64,000 bases of DNA, from assembly GCF_900129265.1 (NCBI RefSeq), contig NZ_FQVG01000007.1, forward strand, positions 1-64,000, written 5' to 3'. This DNA comes from Caloramator proteoclasticus DSM 10124 (GTDB lineage Bacteria > Bacillota > Clostridia > Clostridiales > Caloramatoraceae). Of this stretch, positions 51,502-60,235 are shown piece after piece; the stretch's first letter is position 1; each line of letters starts with the position of its first letter. The notes beneath the pieces were generated by a model. It saw only the letters and a program-made list of their open reading frames with translations. It had not been told where the DNA came from and did no database searches. The position numbers were made by a program, and so were the translations under genes.

Positions 51502-52983
51502 GTGGAAGGATTGGATATATACAAGGAGATAGCCGAAAGAACACAGGGGGATATTTATTTAGGTGTAGTTGGTCCTGTTAGAACAGGAAAATCAACATTC
51601 ATAAGAAGAGTAATGGAGCTTTTAGTTTTACCAAACATTCCTAATCAATCTGTAAGGGATAGGGCAAAGGATACACTTCCACAAAGTGGTTCAGGAAAAA
51701 CTATATCAACATTTGAACCAAAGTTTATACCAAGTGATGGAGCAGTTGAAATTGAGTTAAATGATAATGCTAAGATGCGTGTTAGAATGGTAGACTGTGT
51801 AGGATACATTATTGATGGGGTTTCTGGACATATTGAAAATGGTGAATCAAGAATGGTTAAGACTCCTTGGTTCGAAGAGGAAATTCCTTTTGTTGAAGCT
51901 GCAGAATTAGGAACAAGAAAAGTTATAAATGAACATTCAACAATAGGAATTGTTGTAACAACAGATGGTTCTATTGCCGATATACCAAGGGAAAATTATA
52001 TATACGCCGAGGAGAAGGTTATAAATGAACTTAAAAAGATAAACAAACCCTTTGTTGTAGTTTTAAATACAACACATCCATATAATCCAGATACAATTAA
52101 TTTAAGAAAGAATTTAGAGGATAAATATAAGGTGCCTGTTTATACAGTTGATGCACTTAATATGAAGATAGAAGACGTTAAGAATATATTAGAAAGAGTT
52201 TTATATGAATTCCCAATAAAGGAAATAGGCATTAGAATACCAGAGTGGGTTGAAAAGCTATCCTATGATCACTGGTTAAAGAGAAATTTTGTTAATGCTG
52301 TTAAGAATTCAATTGCAGGTTTGGATAAAATAAAGGATATAAAACCTACTGTTCTTGATTATAGACAATATGAATTTGTTGGGGATGTAAATCTTGATGA
52401 TATTAGACTCGGAGAGGGAACAGCTGTAGTTTCAATGAAGGTTAAGGATGGTTTGTTCTTTAGAGTTCTTGGTGAAATAGCTGGATATGATATTAATGGA
52501 GAACATCATTTGCTTGAAATAATGAGGGATCTATCCTTTGCAAAGAAGGAATATGATAAAATTTCGGATGCTCTAAAGGATGCAAGGGATGTTGGATATG
52601 GTTTAGTTCCACCTCAGCTTGAAGAATTAAAGCTTGAAGAACCTGAAATAGTAAGACAGGGTAACAAATTTGGAGTTAAATTAAGAGCAAGTGCACCATC
52701 ACTTCACATTATTAGGGCAAATGTTGAAACAGAGGTATCTCCAATTGTTGGAACAGAAAAGCAGAGTGAAGAACTTGTTAAGTCTATGATGGAAGAGTTT
52801 GAAAATGATCCTCAAAGAATATGGCAGTCTAATATGTTTGGAAAATCCTTAGAGGAACTTGTTAAGGAAGGATTACAAAACAAGGTTTATATGATGCCTG
52901 AGGATGTACAGGAAAAACTACAGAGAGTTCTACAGAAGATAATAAATGAAGGAAATAGTGGAGTTTTGTGTATAATAATATAA
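51502..52983 (+). CDS. spoIVA: Stage IV sporulation protein A (coat morphogenetic ATPase)
   Basis: A 493-residue protein that polymerises on the forespore surface with ATP hydrolysis and forms the base of the spore coat. The Walker A-type motif is GPVRTGKSTFIRR near residue 24. The P-loop NTPase domain continues to about residue 230 (RMVDCVGYIIDG, VVTTDGSIADIPRENY). The middle and C-terminal SpoIVA-specific domains follow to the conserved end NSGVLCIII. Length equals the family norm. The frame is open from 51400, but AAGGAGGTAAC precedes GTG 51502, which gives the canonical N-terminus. Monocistronic. Confidence 0.97.
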   Translation: MEGLDIYKEIAERTQGDIYLGVVGPVRTGKSTFIRRVMELLVLPNIPNQSVRDRAKDTLPQSGSGKTISTFEPKFIPSDGAVEIELNDNAKMRVRMVDCVGYIIDGVSGHIENGESRMVKTPWFEEEIPFVEAAELGTRKVINEHSTIGIVVTTDGSIADIPRENYIYAEEKVINELKKINKPFVVVLNTTHPYNPDTINLRKNLEDKYKVPVYTVDALNMKIEDVKNILERVLYEFPIKEIGIRIPEWVEKLSYDHWLKRNFVNAVKNSIAGLDKIKDIKPTVLDYRQYEFVGDVNLDDIRLGEGTAVVSMKVKDGLFFRVLGEIAGYDINGEHHLLEIMRDLSFAKKEYDKISDALKDARDVGYGLVPPQLEELKLEEPEIVRQGNKFGVKLRASAPSLHIIRANVETEVSPIVGTEKQSEELVKSMMEEFENDPQRIWQSNMFGKSLEELVKEGLQNKVYMMPEDVQEKLQRVLQKIINEGNSGVLCIII

Positions 52984-53019
52984 AAAATTAAAGGGACCTA
53001 AGGTCCCTTTAATTTTTTA
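52984..53019 (+). terminator. Intrinsic terminator of spoIVA
   Basis: ATTAAAGGGACC (52987-52998), loop TAA, GGTCCCTTTAAT (53002-53013), T run. The A run on the left makes it usable from the other strand too. Confidence 0.92.
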
Positions 53020-53026
53020 TATTATA

Positions 53027-53155
53027 TTAAAATGCAAAGTAATCGTTCATCTTTATGCAACCTGGTTTATTAGAAGTTGCCTTATCACTATTAGTAGTAG
53101 TCTTTTTTGTGTCTATTATAGTCTCTTTAACCATCTTAATGTTGCCGATGTCCAT
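53027..53155 (-). CDS. Predicted 42-residue small protein
   Basis: Not an annotated family that I recognise. ATG 53155 is preceded by AAAGAAAGGAGTG at proper spacing. The product starts MDIGNIKMVKETIIDTKK, has a Thr/Ser/Asn/Lys-rich middle (TTTNSDKATSNKPG), one cysteine and an aromatic end (CIKMNDYFAF). It shows no membrane helix. The layout, a leader-like N-terminal part with a distinct C-terminal core, is compatible with a processed peptide, but no modification or export gene is adjacent. The evidence is the strong ribosome site, an upstream micro-ORF with an equally strong site, and a terminator usable downstream. It could also be chance. Confidence 0.45.
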   Translation of the reverse strand: MDIGNIKMVKETIIDTKKTTTNSDKATSNKPGCIKMNDYFAF

Positions 53156-53203
53156 AATATACACTCCTTTCTTTAATATTTTGGATGAGCTATTATGGAT
53201 GGC

Positions 53204-53272
53204 CTAGTTAAAGGACTCATCGTGTTTGTGGAAAACCTCTTTTGCAAAGGTTACCACCTTTACGGAAATCAT
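53204..53272 (-). CDS. Predicted 22-residue micro-protein or leader peptide
   Basis: ATG 53272 lies 8 nt after the near-perfect ribosome site TTGGGAGG and encodes MISVKVVTFAKEVFHKHDES followed by FN and a TAG. The stop is 48 nt before the next small ORF, so the two may be cotranscribed from a promoter containing TATAAT (complement of 53315-53320). The coding DNA includes AAAGGTGGTAACCTTT, a potential hairpin. It may be a translated leader rather than a functional peptide. Confidence 0.38.
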   Translation of the reverse strand: MISVKVVTFAKEVFHKHDESFN

Positions 53273-53576
53273 TATAAAACCTCCCAACAAATTATTGAGT
53301 TTATTATTTGTTTGATTATATAATAACATAAGGGAAAAATAAATACAAATTTGAAATATAGGTATAAATATTCTTAAAATTTGTTTATCCAGTATTAAAT
53401 TAGATAGCCTCCTTTTTCCTCAATACTCCTTCAATCTCCTCCTATGTTTTAGTGTGTCTGAATTTTATTATTATATGTTTTATATTAAATTATGTTCATC
53501 TATATAAAAATTAAAAAATCGTGAAGGATTTTGTTCTTTTTTGAAGAAATAATATAAAAAGAGGAGGTATTTTATT
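53273..53576. other. AT-rich intergenic stretch with a run of Shine-Dalgarno-like motifs on the minus strand
   Basis: About 300 bases before the HlyD-like gene contain no convincing gene. On the minus strand, 53408-53444 carries several SD-like motifs in a row (AGGAGGAGA, GAAGGAGT, GAGGAAAAAGGAGG), followed only by ORFs of a few codons. A minus-strand TATAAT lies at 53315-53320. GAGGAGG at 53561-53567 serves the downstream gene. Confidence 0.5.
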
Positions 53577-54416
53577 GTGGTTAAAAAACAATTTTTGATA
53601 AAATACACAGCAATAATATCTATTATTTTAGCAATTGTTCTTTGTATAGTAGCATTAAATACTGAATATAAAACAGTAAAAATACAACAGGAATGGTATG
53701 AAGATAAATCCTATTTTGAGGGAATATATGTAATGAATGAAGTAATTTTAAAAAATGGAGAGTTAAATAATAAGGCTTTAAAGATTCAAAATGGAGATGT
53801 CGTAAAAAAAGATAAGGTTTTGTATGAAAATATAAAAAGTCCAATACAGGGAAGAGTATTTTTATATATAGATGGTGCTGAAAATAAATACACATTAAAT
53901 AATATAAAAAATATTACCAAAGAAGATATACTATCTCTTAAGGATTCTAAAAAAAATGAAGGAATTAAAATGGTTGATAACACTCTTTGGTATATGTGTA
54001 TTGTTACTAATAAGGATGAGCTTAAAACTTTAAAGAAGAATAAAGAAATGATATTAGAAGTTAATGGAGAACAATATAGTTGTACCATTAAAGATTATTT
54101 TATAAAAAACGAAAATATATTTATAGTATTGTCTACTCAGTTTGATTTAGTAGAATTCAATTTACAAAGGTATTTTGATGGGTATATAATAAAATCTAGG
54201 TATTATGGATATATTTTGCCACGTGACTCTGTTGTTGAGTACAACGGTGAAAAGGGAGTTTTTATTAAAAAGGGTGAATATGTATATTTTAAGCCAATTA
54301 AAATAAGTCATATGGATTATAAAGTATGTGTTACTTCTGATTCTACTCTAAAGGATAACGATGAAGTGGTTATAAATCCTAAAAATTTAAAGGATAAGCA
54401 AAGAATAAAGAGGTGA
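53577..54416 (+). CDS. HlyD-like membrane-anchored protein
   Basis: A 279-residue protein with one N-terminal membrane helix (YTAIISIILAIVLCIVALN) and an extracytoplasmic part resembling HlyD/periplasmic adaptors. It has a half-lipoyl motif (LKIQNGDVVKKDKVLYENIKSPIQGRVF), a beta barrel region and a second half-lipoyl-like end (GVFIKKGEYVYFKPIKI). The long coiled coil of true export adaptors is missing, so an efflux role is doubtful. It is conserved ahead of the ylmE-sepF genes in several clostridia as I recall. GTG 53577 has GAGGAGG upstream. ylmE follows after 4 nt. Confidence 0.72.
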   Translation: MVKKQFLIKYTAIISIILAIVLCIVALNTEYKTVKIQQEWYEDKSYFEGIYVMNEVILKNGELNNKALKIQNGDVVKKDKVLYENIKSPIQGRVFLYIDGAENKYTLNNIKNITKEDILSLKDSKKNEGIKMVDNTLWYMCIVTNKDELKTLKKNKEMILEVNGEQYSCTIKDYFIKNENIFIVLSTQFDLVEFNLQRYFDGYIIKSRYYGYILPRDSVVEYNGEKGVFIKKGEYVYFKPIKISHMDYKVCVTSDSTLKDNDEVVINPKNLKDKQRIKR

Positions 54417-54420
54417 TTTT

Positions 54421-55128
54421 ATGGGGATTGCCGATAATATTAGTTATATAAATGAAAAAATTAAGAGTGTCTGTGAATTATGTGGAAGGGATAGTAGCGA
54501 CATAATATTGGTGGGGGTATCTAAAACACATCCTGTAGAGAAGTTAATTGAAGCTAAAAATGCAGGACTTTATGTTTTTGGTGAGAGTAAGGTTCAGGAA
54601 TTTATAAAAAAATATGAAGAAGTAAAGGATGTAAGATGGCATTTTATAGGACATTTACAAAAAAACAAGGTTAAATATATAATAGATAAAGTTGAACTTA
54701 TTCATTCATTAGATGACTATGAACTTGCATTAGAAGTTAACAAAAGGGCAGAGAAGATTAATAAAATAATGGATGTACTTATACAAGTAAACATAGGCAA
54801 AGAAGAAACAAAATATGGTGTGTATGAAGAGGAATTATTTGATTTTTGTAAAAGAATATCTGGGCTTAAAAACATAAGAATAAAGGGCCTTATGTGTATA
54901 CCACCTAATGAAGATATAGATAAAACAAGGTATTATTTTAAAAGAATGAAGTTCTTATATGAAGAAGTAAAAAAATTAAAATATGATAACTTCGATATTC
55001 AATATCTTTCAATGGGAATGACAGATGATTTTGATATTGCAATAGAGGAAGGAGCAAATATAATACGTGTAGGAACTGGTATATTTGGAGAAAGATATTA
55101 TAAAAAGGAGGATATTAACAATGAGTAA
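54421..55128 (+). CDS. YggS/YlmE family pyridoxal-phosphate-binding protein
   Basis: A 235-residue single-domain TIM barrel related to the N-terminal domain of alanine racemase. It binds PLP without known enzymatic activity and helps PLP and amino-acid homeostasis. The PLP lysine is in ILVGVSKTHPVEKL (about residue 40). Other hallmarks are FGESKVQEF, WHFIGHLQKNKVKYI, VNIGKEETKYG, and the C-terminal LSMGMTDDFDIAIEEGANIIRVGTGIFG. In Firmicutes it precedes sepF as here; the stop overlaps the sepF start by 8 nt. Confidence 0.93.
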   Translation: MGIADNISYINEKIKSVCELCGRDSSDIILVGVSKTHPVEKLIEAKNAGLYVFGESKVQEFIKKYEEVKDVRWHFIGHLQKNKVKYIIDKVELIHSLDDYELALEVNKRAEKINKIMDVLIQVNIGKEETKYGVYEEELFDFCKRISGLKNIRIKGLMCIPPNEDIDKTRYYFKRMKFLYEEVKKLKYDNFDIQYLSMGMTDDFDIAIEEGANIIRVGTGIFGERYYKKEDINNE

Positions 55129-55573
55129 TGTGTTAAATAAGATACTTGGTACAATTGGAATTGTTGATGAGGAAGAACAGGCTGAAAAGGTAGAAAAACA
55201 AGTTGAGGAGATGGAAGAAGAGCTTAATTTTGAGGATATTAGAGAAACAAAGGGTAAAATTGTTAGCATAAAAAGCAAAACAATAACTCCAAGGATTGTT
55301 GTTAAAAATCCCCAAACATTAGGTGAGGATATTCAAGATTTGATAGATGAACTTAAGGTTAAAAATATTGTTATTATGAACATAGCTGATGCAGAAAAAA
55401 ATATAGCACGAAGACTTTTAGATGCAGTATCGGGGGCAGTTTATGCTTTAGAATGCTCATTGCAGAAGGTTGATAATGAGAGAGGTATATATCTCATTAC
55501 ACCTAAGGGCGTTGAAATAGAAAATGAACTTAAGAATATATTTAGCAAAAGTGATATATTTTCAATGGAGTAA
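55121..55573 (+). CDS. sepF: Cell-division protein SepF
   Basis: A 150-residue protein that bundles FtsZ filaments and ties them to the membrane. The N-terminal amphipathic membrane-binding helix is MSNVLNKILGTIGI. An acidic linker (EEEQAEKVEKQVEEMEEEL) follows. The C-terminal FtsZ-binding domain has VKNPQTLGEDIQDLIDELK, VIMNIADAEKNIARRLLDAVSGAVYALE and a final strand IYLITPKGVEIE. The frame opens at 55085, but AAAAAGGAGGAT places the start at ATG 55121, inside the end of ylmE. Confidence 0.96.
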   Translation: MSNVLNKILGTIGIVDEEEQAEKVEKQVEEMEEELNFEDIRETKGKIVSIKSKTITPRIVVKNPQTLGEDIQDLIDELKVKNIVIMNIADAEKNIARRLLDAVSGAVYALECSLQKVDNERGIYLITPKGVEIENELKNIFSKSDIFSME

Positions 55574-55586
55574 CAGGAGGTAAAAA

Positions 55587-55844
55587 ATGACTGATGCATT
55601 AAGGTATGCCTTTTTTAAGTTTGTAAATCTTTTAGAGTTTCTAATATTTTTAGATGCTCTTTTGTCTTGGGTTGTTCCAAATAGGCACAACAATCAAGTT
55701 TTAAGAATAATAGGAATTATAATAGATCCTATAAAAGAACCCTTCTATAGGCTTCAATTTAAACTCTTGCCCAATACTCCTATTGATTTTTCACCAATGC
55801 TGGCAATATTATTTTTAGAATTTATTAAAACTATAATTTTATAA
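55587..55844 (+). CDS. YggT family membrane protein
   Basis: An 85-residue protein with two membrane segments (FVNLLEFLIFLDALLSWVVP and the C-terminal MLAILFLEFIKTIIL). The conserved IIGIIIDPIKEPFYRLQFKLLPNTPIDFSPM region lies between. YggT proteins in the sepF neighbourhood (YlmG in bacilli) are implicated in division or envelope homeostasis, with unknown mechanism. AACAGGAGG precedes ATG 55587. Part of the ylmE-sepF-yggT-ylmH-divIVA run. Confidence 0.92.
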   Translation: MTDALRYAFFKFVNLLEFLIFLDALLSWVVPNRHNNQVLRIIGIIIDPIKEPFYRLQFKLLPNTPIDFSPMLAILFLEFIKTIIL

Positions 55845-55856
55845 TATGGTGATTAA

Positions 55857-56624
55857 ATGAATATAGATGTTTTTTTAAGAAGGAATGAAGAAAAAAAGGA
55901 AGTATATGTTAAACTAATCGATATGGTAAATAGAGTAGAAAGAACTTGGCAGGAGGAATTTACAGATTTTTTAACACCTGATGAACAGTATTTTTTGAAT
56001 TTATTATCAAATGGAAGGGATATCTATATTAAATATTTCGGTGGTAAAGGTAATTATGAAAGGGCGGTTGCTCTTATAAGTAGAGTTGATGTAGATACGG
56101 ATTTTCCGGTAGATATAATTAAAGTGAGTGGTAATTTTAAGTTTGAGAAACTAAGTCACAGGGATTATCTTGGTGCGTTATTATCTTTAGGCATAAAAAG
56201 GGAGAAAATAGGAGACATTAATGTTTTTGATGATGGAGCAGAAATATATGTAGCACGAGAGTTAAGCGATTATATTATATTTAATCTAAATAAGATAAAA
56301 CACACAGGTGTTAAGCTTGAAAGGATTCCTTATGAAATATCAAGAGAAAAAGCTCAATCCTTAAAGGAAATTATGATAAATGTTGCATCCTTAAGAATGG
56401 ATGCTGTAATTTCTGAAGTTTACAATCTTTCAAGAAGTGAAGCTTCTTCCCTAATAAAACAGGGAAATGTAAAGGTCAATTATATATCAAATGATGATCA
56501 AAGTTACAAATTAGATATTGGAGATATTGTTTCGGTTAAGGGATTTGGAAGATTCGTTTTTAACTCTGTTATTAGAAATACAAAAAGTCAAAGGCTTGTT
56601 GTATCAATAAAAAAATATGTATAG
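55857..56624 (+). CDS. YlmH-like S4-domain RNA-binding protein
   Basis: A 255-residue cytosolic protein. An N-terminal domain of about 175 residues includes FTDFLTPDEQYFLNLLSN and HRDYLGALLSLGIKREKIGDI. A C-terminal S4 RNA-binding domain follows (LRMDAVISEVYNLSRSEASSLIKQGNVKVNY, then LDIGDIVSVKGFGRF). YlmH proteins have been linked to division and to ribosome-associated quality control. The position between yggT and divIVA matches bacilli. ATG 55857 follows ATGGTGATTAA. Confidence 0.93.
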   Translation: MNIDVFLRRNEEKKEVYVKLIDMVNRVERTWQEEFTDFLTPDEQYFLNLLSNGRDIYIKYFGGKGNYERAVALISRVDVDTDFPVDIIKVSGNFKFEKLSHRDYLGALLSLGIKREKIGDINVFDDGAEIYVARELSDYIIFNLNKIKHTGVKLERIPYEISREKAQSLKEIMINVASLRMDAVISEVYNLSRSEASSLIKQGNVKVNYISNDDQSYKLDIGDIVSVKGFGRFVFNSVIRNTKSQRLVVSIKKYV

Positions 56625-56637
56625 AGGAGGAATAAAG

Positions 56638-57096
56638 ATGACAATAACACCAAATGAGATAATAAATAAAGAGTTTAAGAAAACTTTTAGAGGATACGAT
56701 ATTGATGAAGTTGATGAGTTTTTAGAACAGCTAAGTGAGGATTATGAAAAGTTATATAAGGAGAATTTGAATTTGAAGGAAAAGATAGAAGCATTAAATG
56801 AAAAATTGAGTCACTATGTAAACTTAGAAAGTACACTTCAAAATACACTTTTACTTGCACAATCTGCAGCAGATCAAGCGAAGGAAAGCTCTAAAAAGGA
56901 GGCAGAACTAATCATAAAGAATGCACAGGAGGCTGCAAATGAGCTTGTGAAGAAGGCAGAAGAAAGGGTACTTGAAATCAATAAAGAATATGAAATATTA
57001 AAAAATGAGTACAATATGTTTAAGAGCAGATTTAGAGCACTTCTTCAATCTGAACTTGAGAATCTTGACAAGGAATACATAACAAATGAAAAATAA
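56638..57096 (+). CDS. divIVA: DivIVA-family cell-pole/septum protein
   Basis: A 152-residue coiled-coil protein that binds curved membranes at septa and poles and positions division and sporulation factors. The N-terminal lipid-binding domain is MTITPNEIINKEFKKTFRGY with DIDEVDEFLEQLSEDYEKLY. Heptad-rich coiled coil continues to the end (NLKEKIEALNEKL, AADQAKESSKKEAELIIKNA). The frame opens at 56617, but AGAGGAGG is spaced for ATG 56638. Last gene before the T-box-ileS unit. Confidence 0.94.
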   Translation: MTITPNEIINKEFKKTFRGYDIDEVDEFLEQLSEDYEKLYKENLNLKEKIEALNEKLSHYVNLESTLQNTLLLAQSAADQAKESSKKEAELIIKNAQEAANELVKKAEERVLEINKEYEILKNEYNMFKSRFRALLQSELENLDKEYITNEK

Positions 57097-57100
57097 TTAC

Positions 57101-57129
57101 TTGACATAATTTTTAGTTTATTGTATATT
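57101..57129 (+). promoter_or_regulatory. Promoter of the T-box-ileS unit
   Basis: TTGACA (57101-57106), 17 bp, TATATT (57124-57129), directly before the leader RNA. Confidence 0.82.
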
Positions 57130-57135
57130 TATGGG

Positions 57136-57356
57136 TAAATATAAAAAACGATGACAGGGACGAGTAGGCAAAGGATGTTTTACAGAGAGTGGGGGTTGGT
57201 GAGAGCCCATAAACTAACTTTGTTGAAAATCACCCTTGAGTTGCAGGCTGAATTAAGTAGGCTGAGCCGGTGAATGCCGTTATCTTAATGAGTTATAAAT
57301 TTGGGTGGTACCGCGGACAGACCTTCGCCCCAGGGGCATAGGTCTGTTTTTTATTG
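57136..57356 (+). ncRNA. T-box leader (isoleucine)
   Basis: A classic T-box leader. Stem I contains AGGGACGAGTAGGCA and the distal GTGAGAGCCC. The antiterminator bulge has TGGGTGGTACCGCGG (57303-57317), containing the conserved tRNA-acceptor-pairing sequence. The terminator is ACAGACCT / AGGTCTGT plus a T run (about 57317-57353). The likely specifier is ATC in GAAAATCACCC (about 57227-57229), an isoleucine codon, matching the downstream gene. Uncharged tRNA-Ile would stabilise the antiterminator and allow ileS expression. Confidence 0.95.
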
Positions 57357-57384
57357 GATAAAATTAGAAAGGGAGGTATTATAA

Positions 57385-60174
57385 ATGGATTATAGTAAAA
57401 CTCTTAATTTGCCACAAACAGAGTTTGCAATGCGTGCAAATCTACCACAAAAAGAACCATTAATGCTTGAGGAATGGGATAGTAAAAATATTTATAAAAA
57501 GGCTCTTGAAAAAAACAAAAACAATAAGTCTTTTATTTTACACGATGGACCTCCATATGCAAATGGCGACATCCATTTAGGTCATACTCTAAATAAGGTT
57601 TTAAAGGATATAATAGTTAGATATAAAACAATGAAGGGTTTCTATTCACCTTATGTACCAGGATGGGATACACACGGACTACCAATTGAACTTCAAGCAA
57701 TAAAGAAACTTGGAATAAAGGTGAGCGATGTTGATCCAGTTAAATTTAGGGGAATGTGTAAGGATTATGCTCTAAGCCAAGTTGAAAGACAAAAGGAACA
57801 ATTTAAGAGACTTGGTGTAATTGGTGATTTTGAAAATCCATATTTAACATTAACTCCAGAATTCGAAGCAAAGCAGATTGAAGTATTTGGAGAAATGGCT
57901 AAAAAGGGATATATATATAAGGGATTAAAACCTGTATATTGGTGTCCATCCTGTGAAACTGCATTGGCAGAGGCGGAAATTGAATATGCTGATGAAACAT
58001 CAAATTCAATCTATGTAAAGTTTAGAGTTAAGGATGATAAAGGTCTATTTAAGAATTTAAATGTTGATTTAAATAACATATATTATGTAATTTGGACTAC
58101 TACAACTTGGACTTTACCTGCAAACCTTGCAATATGTTTAGGACCAGAGTTTGAATATGTTCTTGCTAAGTTCAATGATGAAGTTTATGTTATTGCAAAG
58201 GAATTGCTTGAAGCAGTTAAGAAGGCTGCAAATCTTGAAAATGAAGAAATACTTGCTACATTTAAGGGAAGCGAATTAGAAGGACAAACTTGTTATCATC
58301 CATTTATAGATAGAGAGTCATTGGTTATTGTGGGTGATCACGTAACATTAGAATCTGGTACTGGATGTGTTCATACAGCACCAGGTCATGGTCAAGAAGA
58401 CTTTGAAATAGGTATGAAATATAAATTAGATGTTTTAAATCCTGTAGATGAAAAGGGAAGGTTTACTGAGAAGGCTGGCAAGTATCAAGGATTAACTTAT
58501 AAGGAAGGAAATAAAGCAATTCTACACGACCTTAAGGAAACAAATATGCTTCTTGCAGAAGAAAGAATAAATCACTCATATCCACACTGCTGGAGATGTA
58601 AAAATCCAATTATATTTAGAGCAACTGAACAATGGTTTGCATCAATAGATGGATTTAGAAAGGAAGCTGTTGAGGCAGTTAAGGAAGTGGAATGGATACC
58701 AGGATGGGGAGAAGACAGAATTGCAAGTATGGTTCAAGACAGAGGAGACTGGTGTATTTCAAGACAAAGAATATGGGGTGTTCCTATTCCAATATTCTAC
58801 TGCGAAGACTGTGGAAAGGAATTAATAACTGAAGAAACTATAGCTAAGGTAGTTGAAATATTTAAGGAGAAGGGCTCGGATGCTTGGTTTGAAATGGATG
58901 CAAAGGACCTTCTTCCAGAAAACACAAAGTGTGAATGTGGTGGACAAAAATTTAGAAAAGAAAAGGATATAATGGACGTTTGGTTTGATTCTGGTTCAAG
59001 CCACGCAGGTGTTCTTGAAACAAGAGATGATTTAAGCTGGCCTGCAGATATGTATCTTGAAGGAAACGATCAATATAGAGGGTGGTTCCAGTCATCACTT
59101 TTAACTGCGGTTGCAACAAGAGGAAGGGCACCATATAGAACAGTTATAACCCACGGTATGGTTGTTGATGGAGAAGGAAAGAAGATGTCAAAATCCCTTG
59201 GCAATGGTATTGACCCAATGGATGTTATAAAGGAATACGGTGCAGATGTTTTAAGACTATGGGTTTCATCTGCAGATTATAAGACTGATGTTAGAATATC
59301 AAAGGACATATTAAAGCAGCTCTCTGAAGTCTATAGAAAGATAAGAAATACAGCAAGATATATGATAGGTAACCTATATGACTTTGATCCTAATAAGGAT
59401 ATGGTTGATTACAGTGAAATGAACGAGCTTGATAAGTGGGCTCTACTAAAGCTTCAACATCTTACTAAGGAAGTTACTGAGGCATATGAAGGATATGAAT
59501 TCCACATACTATATCACGCAATACACAACTTCTGTGTTGTTGATATGAGTAACTTCTATTTAGATATAATAAAGGATAGACTTTATACAGAAAAGCCAGA
59601 TTCAAAGGAAAGAAGAGCAGCACAAACAGTAATGTATAGAATTTTAAATTCACTTGTTAAGATGATAGCCCCTGTTCTATCCTTTACAGCAGATGAGATA
59701 TGGAAATATATGCCACATACATTTGATGAGAAGGTTGATAGTGTTCTTTTAGCAGATTGGCCAAGGGTACTTGAAGAATATGTGGATGAAGAGCTTGAAA
59801 AGAGATGGGATAATATATTAAATATAAGAGGCGAAGTTTCAAAGGCACTTGAAATTGCAAGAAATAATAAATTAATTGGACATTCATTAAATGCAAAGGT
59901 AGAAATATATGCAGAGGGAGACACATATAAGTTCTTAAATGAAGTTAGAGACTATCTTCAAACAGTATTTATAGTTTCAAAGGTTGAACTATACGAAGGT
60001 ATTAAGGATGGAGTAGAATATACATTTAGAAGTGAAGAAAATAAGGATCTTGCAGTTGTTGTATCTGTTGCATCAGGTGAAAAGTGTGAGAGATGCTGGG
60101 TATATAGTGAAACTGTTGGACAGGATACTGAACATCCAACATTATGCTCAAGATGTGTAAGTGTTTTAAAATAA
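57385..60174 (+). CDS. ileS: Isoleucine-tRNA ligase
   Basis: A 929-residue class I aminoacyl-tRNA synthetase. The HIGH motif is PYANGDIHLGHTLNK and the KMSKS motif is KKMSKSLGNG. The editing domain (CP1) has TTTTWTLPANLAI and GTGCVHTAPGHGQEDFE. The C-terminal zinc ribbon is CERCW...CSRC. This is the bacterial type typical of Firmicutes, with the zinc tail. It is preceded by its T-box and the site AAAGGGAGG. A strong terminator follows. In many relatives lspA comes close behind; here aroB does. Confidence 0.98.
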   Translation: MDYSKTLNLPQTEFAMRANLPQKEPLMLEEWDSKNIYKKALEKNKNNKSFILHDGPPYANGDIHLGHTLNKVLKDIIVRYKTMKGFYSPYVPGWDTHGLPIELQAIKKLGIKVSDVDPVKFRGMCKDYALSQVERQKEQFKRLGVIGDFENPYLTLTPEFEAKQIEVFGEMAKKGYIYKGLKPVYWCPSCETALAEAEIEYADETSNSIYVKFRVKDDKGLFKNLNVDLNNIYYVIWTTTTWTLPANLAICLGPEFEYVLAKFNDEVYVIAKELLEAVKKAANLENEEILATFKGSELEGQTCYHPFIDRESLVIVGDHVTLESGTGCVHTAPGHGQEDFEIGMKYKLDVLNPVDEKGRFTEKAGKYQGLTYKEGNKAILHDLKETNMLLAEERINHSYPHCWRCKNPIIFRATEQWFASIDGFRKEAVEAVKEVEWIPGWGEDRIASMVQDRGDWCISRQRIWGVPIPIFYCEDCGKELITEETIAKVVEIFKEKGSDAWFEMDAKDLLPENTKCECGGQKFRKEKDIMDVWFDSGSSHAGVLETRDDLSWPADMYLEGNDQYRGWFQSSLLTAVATRGRAPYRTVITHGMVVDGEGKKMSKSLGNGIDPMDVIKEYGADVLRLWVSSADYKTDVRISKDILKQLSEVYRKIRNTARYMIGNLYDFDPNKDMVDYSEMNELDKWALLKLQHLTKEVTEAYEGYEFHILYHAIHNFCVVDMSNFYLDIIKDRLYTEKPDSKERRAAQTVMYRILNSLVKMIAPVLSFTADEIWKYMPHTFDEKVDSVLLADWPRVLEEYVDEELEKRWDNILNIRGEVSKALEIARNNKLIGHSLNAKVEIYAEGDTYKFLNEVRDYLQTVFIVSKVELYEGIKDGVEYTFRSEENKDLAVVVSVASGEKCERCWVYSETVGQDTEHPTLCSRCVSVLK

Positions 60175-60190
60175 TGAAGTTTATTGTATA

Positions 60191-60224
60191 ATAAGGATAG
60201 CATGTAAATGCTATCCTTATTTTT
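60191..60224 (+). terminator. Intrinsic terminator of ileS
   Basis: ATAAGGATAGCAT (60191-60203), loop GTAA, ATGCTATCCTTAT (60208-60220), then TTTT. Confidence 0.9.
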
Positions 60225-60235
60225 GAGGTGTTATT

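Noticed and set aside
53577-54416. HlyD-like gene as the exporter for the two micro-proteins
   Set aside because: Opposite strand, no ABC transporter or protease partner, and it belongs to the ylmE-sepF run.
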